NCBI RefSeq assembly: GCF_949987535.1
Contig: NC_080082.1
Location: 44,517,874 to 44,581,873 of the forward strand
DNA: 64,000 nucleotides
From: Balaenoptera acutorostrata
Taxonomy: Eukaryota > Chordata > Mammalia > Artiodactyla > Balaenopteridae
Reading direction: 5' to 3'
Shown here one piece after another: positions 59,898-64,000 of the stretch; position 1 is the first letter of the stretch, and each line of letters starts with the position of its first letter. The notes beneath the pieces are model-generated. The model did not search any database. It worked only from the letters and a program-made list of their open reading frames with translations, and had not been told where the DNA came from. A program made the translations under genes and the position numbers.

Positions 59898-60470
59898 CCA
59901 GACTGGTTGTCTCCTCAGAGCTATTAGCATTTTGCCTGGGGCTCTCTGACAATTGCAGTTCTGTGGTTCAACTGCAAAAGAGTAGGACATGGGACAGCAA
60001 AGTTTTGATTGAAGGAAAGGTCTTGAGTAAAAGCAATGTCCCACCTGGAGAAAGCAGGCCTGGTACAGCACCTGGCAGTCAGGAGTAGGGCTGAGCTGGG
60101 ATAGAGGTGAACTCCCAGAAGGTGAAATGGGAGAACTCTGAGATTTGCAGGTTCAAAAATATCCCTATGCCTATGCCTTTAGGACATTTATTGCTCCTAA
60201 AGACACACAGGAGCAATATCTAATTGAGGCACTCACTTACTGTCACCCCCAAATGGAGAAGGGGCTCTTCCAGGCCCTCTCACAGCTGTCTCCAGCCCTC
60301 AACTCCCCAGACCCATCCAGAGCACCTGGCACTGGGCTGGAGAGTCTGGGCTGAGTCTGAGAGATGGGAGAAAGGCAGTAAAGCTGAGTTTAACACACAG
60401 GTGCACAGTACAGTGCAAGAACTGCACAGTGCAGTAGAGCAAGAGGCTGTCAGAGAAGAGAATGAGTCCT
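59898..60470. other. No gene or repeat recognised
   Basis: GC-moderate unique-looking sequence before the L2 fragments. Confidence 0.45.
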
Positions 60471-60600
60471 AGGAGGGAGGAAGAGAAATCAGGGAAGGCT
60501 TCATGACAGAGGCAACATCTGAGCTGATCCTGAAGTAGAAGGAGGAGGCCGTGCTAGGGGACTAGCATCCATCCAAGCAAGTGTAGGAGCCAAATATCCA
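60471..60600 (-). mobile_element. L2 fragment, minus orientation
   Basis: 'tcagggaaggcttcatgacagaggcaacatctgagctgatcctgaag' is the reverse complement of the L2 block '...cctcagagaggccttccctga'. Confidence 0.7.
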
Positions 60601-60679
60601 CCTTCAGAAGAAGCACTTTCTACCTTGGCTCAGGGACTCCCTCTGAGCCCACAGACCCCTCCTAGCAGCTGTGCATATC

Positions 60680-61015
60680 TCCATTCAGCAGCTACCTGTG
60701 GAATGTCCACTAAGCTTCAGGCACTGAGCTAGTCACTGGGGTTTTTACATGTTATCAAGGACATGGGGTCCCTGCTGCCATGGAGAAGACAGACAAACAA
60801 GCAAAAAGTAAATTAGAATTTTGGGTTGGAAGAGGGTATATAGGAAATAATAAAACAGGGCGTGTGTTTGAGAGCTGGTGGTCAGGAAGGCCTCGCTGGG
60901 GAGGGGGTGTTTGAATGTAACCTGATCCATGAGAGGAAACCACCTTGGTGTGAGTATCTGGGGAAGGATGAGTCTGGGCCAAGGCAGAGCATCAAGTACA
61001 ACAGTCCCAGGTATG
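60680..61015 (-). mobile_element. L2 3' end, minus orientation
   Basis: 'ggcactgagctagtcactgggg', 'atggggtccctgctgccatggagaagacagacaaacaagc', then 'ggtggtcaggaaggcctcgctggggag' and 'gtatctggggaaggatgag' track the reverse complement of the L2 3' end continuously. Confidence 0.8.
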
Positions 61016-61037
61016 ACACAAATGGAAACAGTAAAGA

Positions 61038-61082
61038 CATGTGTGTACACACACATACCCATCCCCCCCCCCACCCCCGCCG
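61038..61082. repeat. (AC)n and C-rich simple repeat
   Basis: tgtgtacacacacat followed by an 11-base C run and accccc; low complexity. Confidence 0.9.
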
Positions 61083-61197
61083 TGAGGCTGGAGTGGATGG
61101 GGGAGTGGCAAGTTTGATGTCAGAGGTGTGGAGAGCACCTTGAAAACAGACAGAATGGGTTGTACATGACGCCGGGTGTGCCTTGCTCACAGTGGAC

Positions 61198-61229
61198 TCT
61201 TCCTTTCCCTTCCCTTCCCTTCCCTTCAA
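61198..61229. repeat. (TTCCC)n microsatellite
   Basis: About five TTCCC units in a pyrimidine-only tract. Confidence 0.9.
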
Positions 61230-62381
61230 GTCCAGTCTGGAGCTAGAATGGCTGGCCCAGAGCTCTCAGCATAGAACATGATCTTTGCTCTCTGGGGAAG
61301 GCTGGGAGCCAAAGGAGCTCTGACCCCTTTCAGGGAAGCATTTTCCAGACTCTTCTCTCTCCTTGTGGCCAAGACACCCCCCATCTCATCCCCCAGATCC
61401 ACCCCCACCTTCCAGCCCTTCAGGGCATTGATGTTGAGGATTATCTCTCCATCCAAACTTCAGTGATCTGCAGGGCTTGCTAAGTGGTCCTGATGCAGAC
61501 CTGACCCACAAAGATGAAAGCCAAAGTGATCCTTGAAACAGCATTATTGTGCCTCCAGGTGGGGTTCATAGTACCTCTCTGTGTTCAGGCATCTCTGGAT
61601 GAACCTATCCTCAGCAATGTCAGTCACATCCCATTCCTCTGTAAATGGGGCCAATGGGATATGTAGACAATTTGTCTGGTTTAACTAGGACTACCTTGAG
61701 TAAACCATTTTCCACATCTTGATTTACCATTGAGAGGTTGAGCCCTGATGAGGCTGTGTGATCATGATGGAAGTTCTTGCCCCATTCGGGATTTGAATTA
61801 ATTAATGAGGCCAGATGTTAATGGTCACTTGGGGCCCAGTAGGCAGAGGTGCTGCCAGGTGCAGGATTGGCTAAGTGAGGCTTTCAGGAGCTGCTGTGCT
61901 GGGCTCACAACCAGGGGTTGCCCGCATCATTAAGGTAGTGGGAATGGAGCCCAGCAGAGACTCTGAGCCCCGGTTCAACAGCTCTCCTGATGCACAGAGG
62001 ACAGGGATTCCCCAAGATTCCTTTCTTTCCAGCTTTTCCCCAACAAAAGAAGTGCTTCTAAATACAGAATTAATCTTTGGAGCAGAGGAGTGACACAGAG
62101 AGAACCACCACGTGGAGACCAGGAGGGGGCACTGCCAAGTCTGCCCAGAACCATGGAACACGCACTTCTCCAGGGGGGTTCACCCTCCACCTCCCAGACT
62201 TTCCCTGAGCCTTACTGCTGACTTTGGGGCTGCTTGAATCTCTTAGATAAAGGACTCTGGGAACACTGAAAGGACCTGGGGGTAGGGGAAGTGAGGTCAT
62301 GGACGCTAAGAGTCTAAGTGAAAGACTGGTCACCAGCTTTGTATGCTTTACCCAGACTGCAGTATTTTAAAATTTGGGCAA

Positions 62382-62407
62382 CACACACACACACACACAC
62401 ACACACA
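62382..62407. repeat. (AC)n microsatellite
   Basis: About 13 uninterrupted AC units. Confidence 0.97.
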
Positions 62408-63316
62408 TAATCAGAAGAGTTTACATAAAAACCCAGGTTTCTGGCTTCATTTAGAAGATCAAAAAATGTGGCCACCTTGAGCCCATATTCTCTCATGGTG
62501 ACAAGGAATTCGTCTAGCCACCTGTGGGCCAGCTTCCCTTATTTATGTCACCAACCCGGTCCCTGTGAACACCTGAGTCAGTGGACCTCACCTTCTAGAC
62601 AGTGAGGTTATGTCAAAGAGGACTGGACTCAGAGCACCCAGGACCCCAGGGCAGAGCATGTGACCTGCTCAGAGAGCCGAGAAGGGGCTACCCCAATGGG
62701 GAGGAGTCTCTTCCAAACACCTAGGAGAGTGGCATTTGTGCTGGATTTCTCAGATGGGCTAAAAGGGCTAGAGGAGGCATTCCAGCAGGGGAATGGCAGA
62801 CATGGGGATGGGGAAAGCTGGGGACTTTCATGAGAGCTGACCACAGTGATGTCAAAACCCAGGGACATAGCGAGGTTCCCAAACCTCTTTCCTGCACACA
62901 ATTCAACACACCACAGACATTCCCCAGCTGACATGGTTCAAGTAGCCTCTGGTCTCAAGTGGGGTCTGGACCAGAAACAGTATCCCATCACCACACAACG
63001 ATGCCCTCTTCTTCCCTGAGAGCCTCAGCAACCTGTCACCCTCTGAAGAAAGGAAGGAATGCCTACCAGCCCTTGACAATGCTGGGTGTGCTAGGGCATG
63101 TGGACAGTAGGCAGGGTTAACACTCCAGAGAGACTCAAGTTCATATTTTGTTAATAATGCAGATGTCATGGAGGAAATAAAGACAGGCAGGTTCATGCCT
63201 TCACAGCCAAACCAGGCTCAGAAGCCCATTGAGATCCCCTCCTGCTCTTCCTAACTCTCATGTACACATTCTACCTCTTCCAGGAAGTCCCAGCCATTGA
63301 CAGACCAGCAGGCCTG

Positions 63317-63370
63317 GGATGCGTGCGCGTGTGTGTGCGAGTGCGTGCACACATATACACACACACACTT
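63317..63370. repeat. Alternating purine-pyrimidine (GC/GT/AC) tract
   Basis: gatgcgtgcgcgtgtgtgtgc continuing into cgtgcacacatatacacacacac: nearly continuous alternation of purines and pyrimidines over about 50 bp. Confidence 0.9.
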
Positions 63371-63899
63371 ATACCCCTGCAATCCTCAGAAGCCTTGTGC
63401 ATTATTCAGTACAGTCCCCGCAGCCATGCTTTAGACTCATATGGTCTCCAGAGTGTTTCCAAAGCAACATATTTTGGAGCGCAATTACAAGATCAGAAGA
63501 GTTGGGGAAATTGGTGCTTTAAAACAACGCTGCTGAGATAAAATTTAAGGGTGGAAGAAATACAGTATTTTGAAAACATGAAAATAAACATTCTGCAGAG
63601 CCTGGGTATATGTGAAGCTGTGCAGTGTGGTTTGTGAAAGCTGCTCTGTTGCAGAAGAAGTCTAATAATTTTTAATAGTCTTGTAAATCTCCCTTATAAG
63701 ATGCAGCTACTGTAAACATTTCTTTATATTTTTTTCCAGTATTTATGTAGTGCTGTTAGAAGTTATTAAATGGGAATGATTTTCACTGATAACTCTCTCA
63801 TTCTGAAGGAGTTGTCAAATGACTCAAACTGGAGATGGTAAGAAGCAAAAAGTCCCCGACAGGGTCAGATGGATGAGGCTGCTCCTGAAACCTTCCTTC

Positions 63900-63985
63900 T
63901 GAACTGAAGGCAAATCTCTTGACTCCCCAGGCCTCTATCTCCCCAATTATAAAATGAAAAGTGATCATTCCTGCAGTTCATTTGC
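63900..63985 (-). mobile_element. MIR fragment, minus orientation
   Basis: 'aatctcttgactccccaggcctctatctccccaattataaaatg' matches the reverse complement of the MIR core. Confidence 0.6.
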
Positions 63986-64000
63986 TTTGTAGCATATATT

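Larger units (their letters stand above)
61016..63899. other. No gene recognised; scattered simple repeats
   Basis: Unique-looking sequence with four microsatellites. A weak L2-like phrase (aggaggcattccagcagggg) is at about 62770. A repeat-free AT-rich part spans 63540-63830. Short frames on both strands carry no domain. Confidence 0.45.

Overview
The window is mammalian nuclear DNA, very probably from a cetacean (or its sister group, the hippopotamus). The diagnostic signal is the tRNA-derived CHR-type SINE, seen in four copies, together with young L1 elements whose 5'UTR and ORF layout resembles cetartiodactyl L1. I found no protein-coding host gene, rRNA, functional tRNA or CRISPR. The window reads as intergenic or intronic sequence built mostly from retrotransposons.

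Left half (1-31450): almost entirely LINE-1, assembled as a Russian doll. An ancient L1 ('L1-A') is cut into pieces now spread from about 230 to 30850. Into it went a CHR SINE (1-229), an old L1 3' end (288-545), a deleted L1 ('L1-B', 1646-5619), a short tRNA SINE (5720-5858) and a full-length plus-strand L1 ('L1-C', 7452-29527). L1-C was itself opened twice: by a full-length minus-strand L1 ('L1-D', 8805-16240, carrying its own SINE at 12076-12367) and by a full-length plus-strand L1 ('L1-E', 17530-24944). L1-E is the youngest-looking element: ORF1 and ORF2 keep one reading frame each and are broken only by single-base nonsense codons. Its GC-rich 5'UTR carries a tandem duplication of about 367 bp that L1-C and L1-D lack.

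Right half (31450-64000): mostly single-copy-looking DNA sprinkled with old mammalian repeats: MIR, L2, L1M 3' ends, two MLT1-type (ERVL-MaLR) LTRs, two ERV1-like LTRs, a hAT-like DNA transposon sitting inside an L1, microsatellites, and three young L1 insertions (48046-48255, 49333-49441, 50769-52010), two of which show the 5' inversion typical of twin priming.

The observations most worth a second look are the nested architecture, the duplicated L1-E promoter region, frame-breaking ORF2 mutations shared by L1-C and L1-D, and the 7.4-kb inverted L1 pair (L1-D/L1-E) whose two 5'UTRs face away from each other across a 1.3-kb spacer. All family names come from reading motifs by eye; no database search was run.
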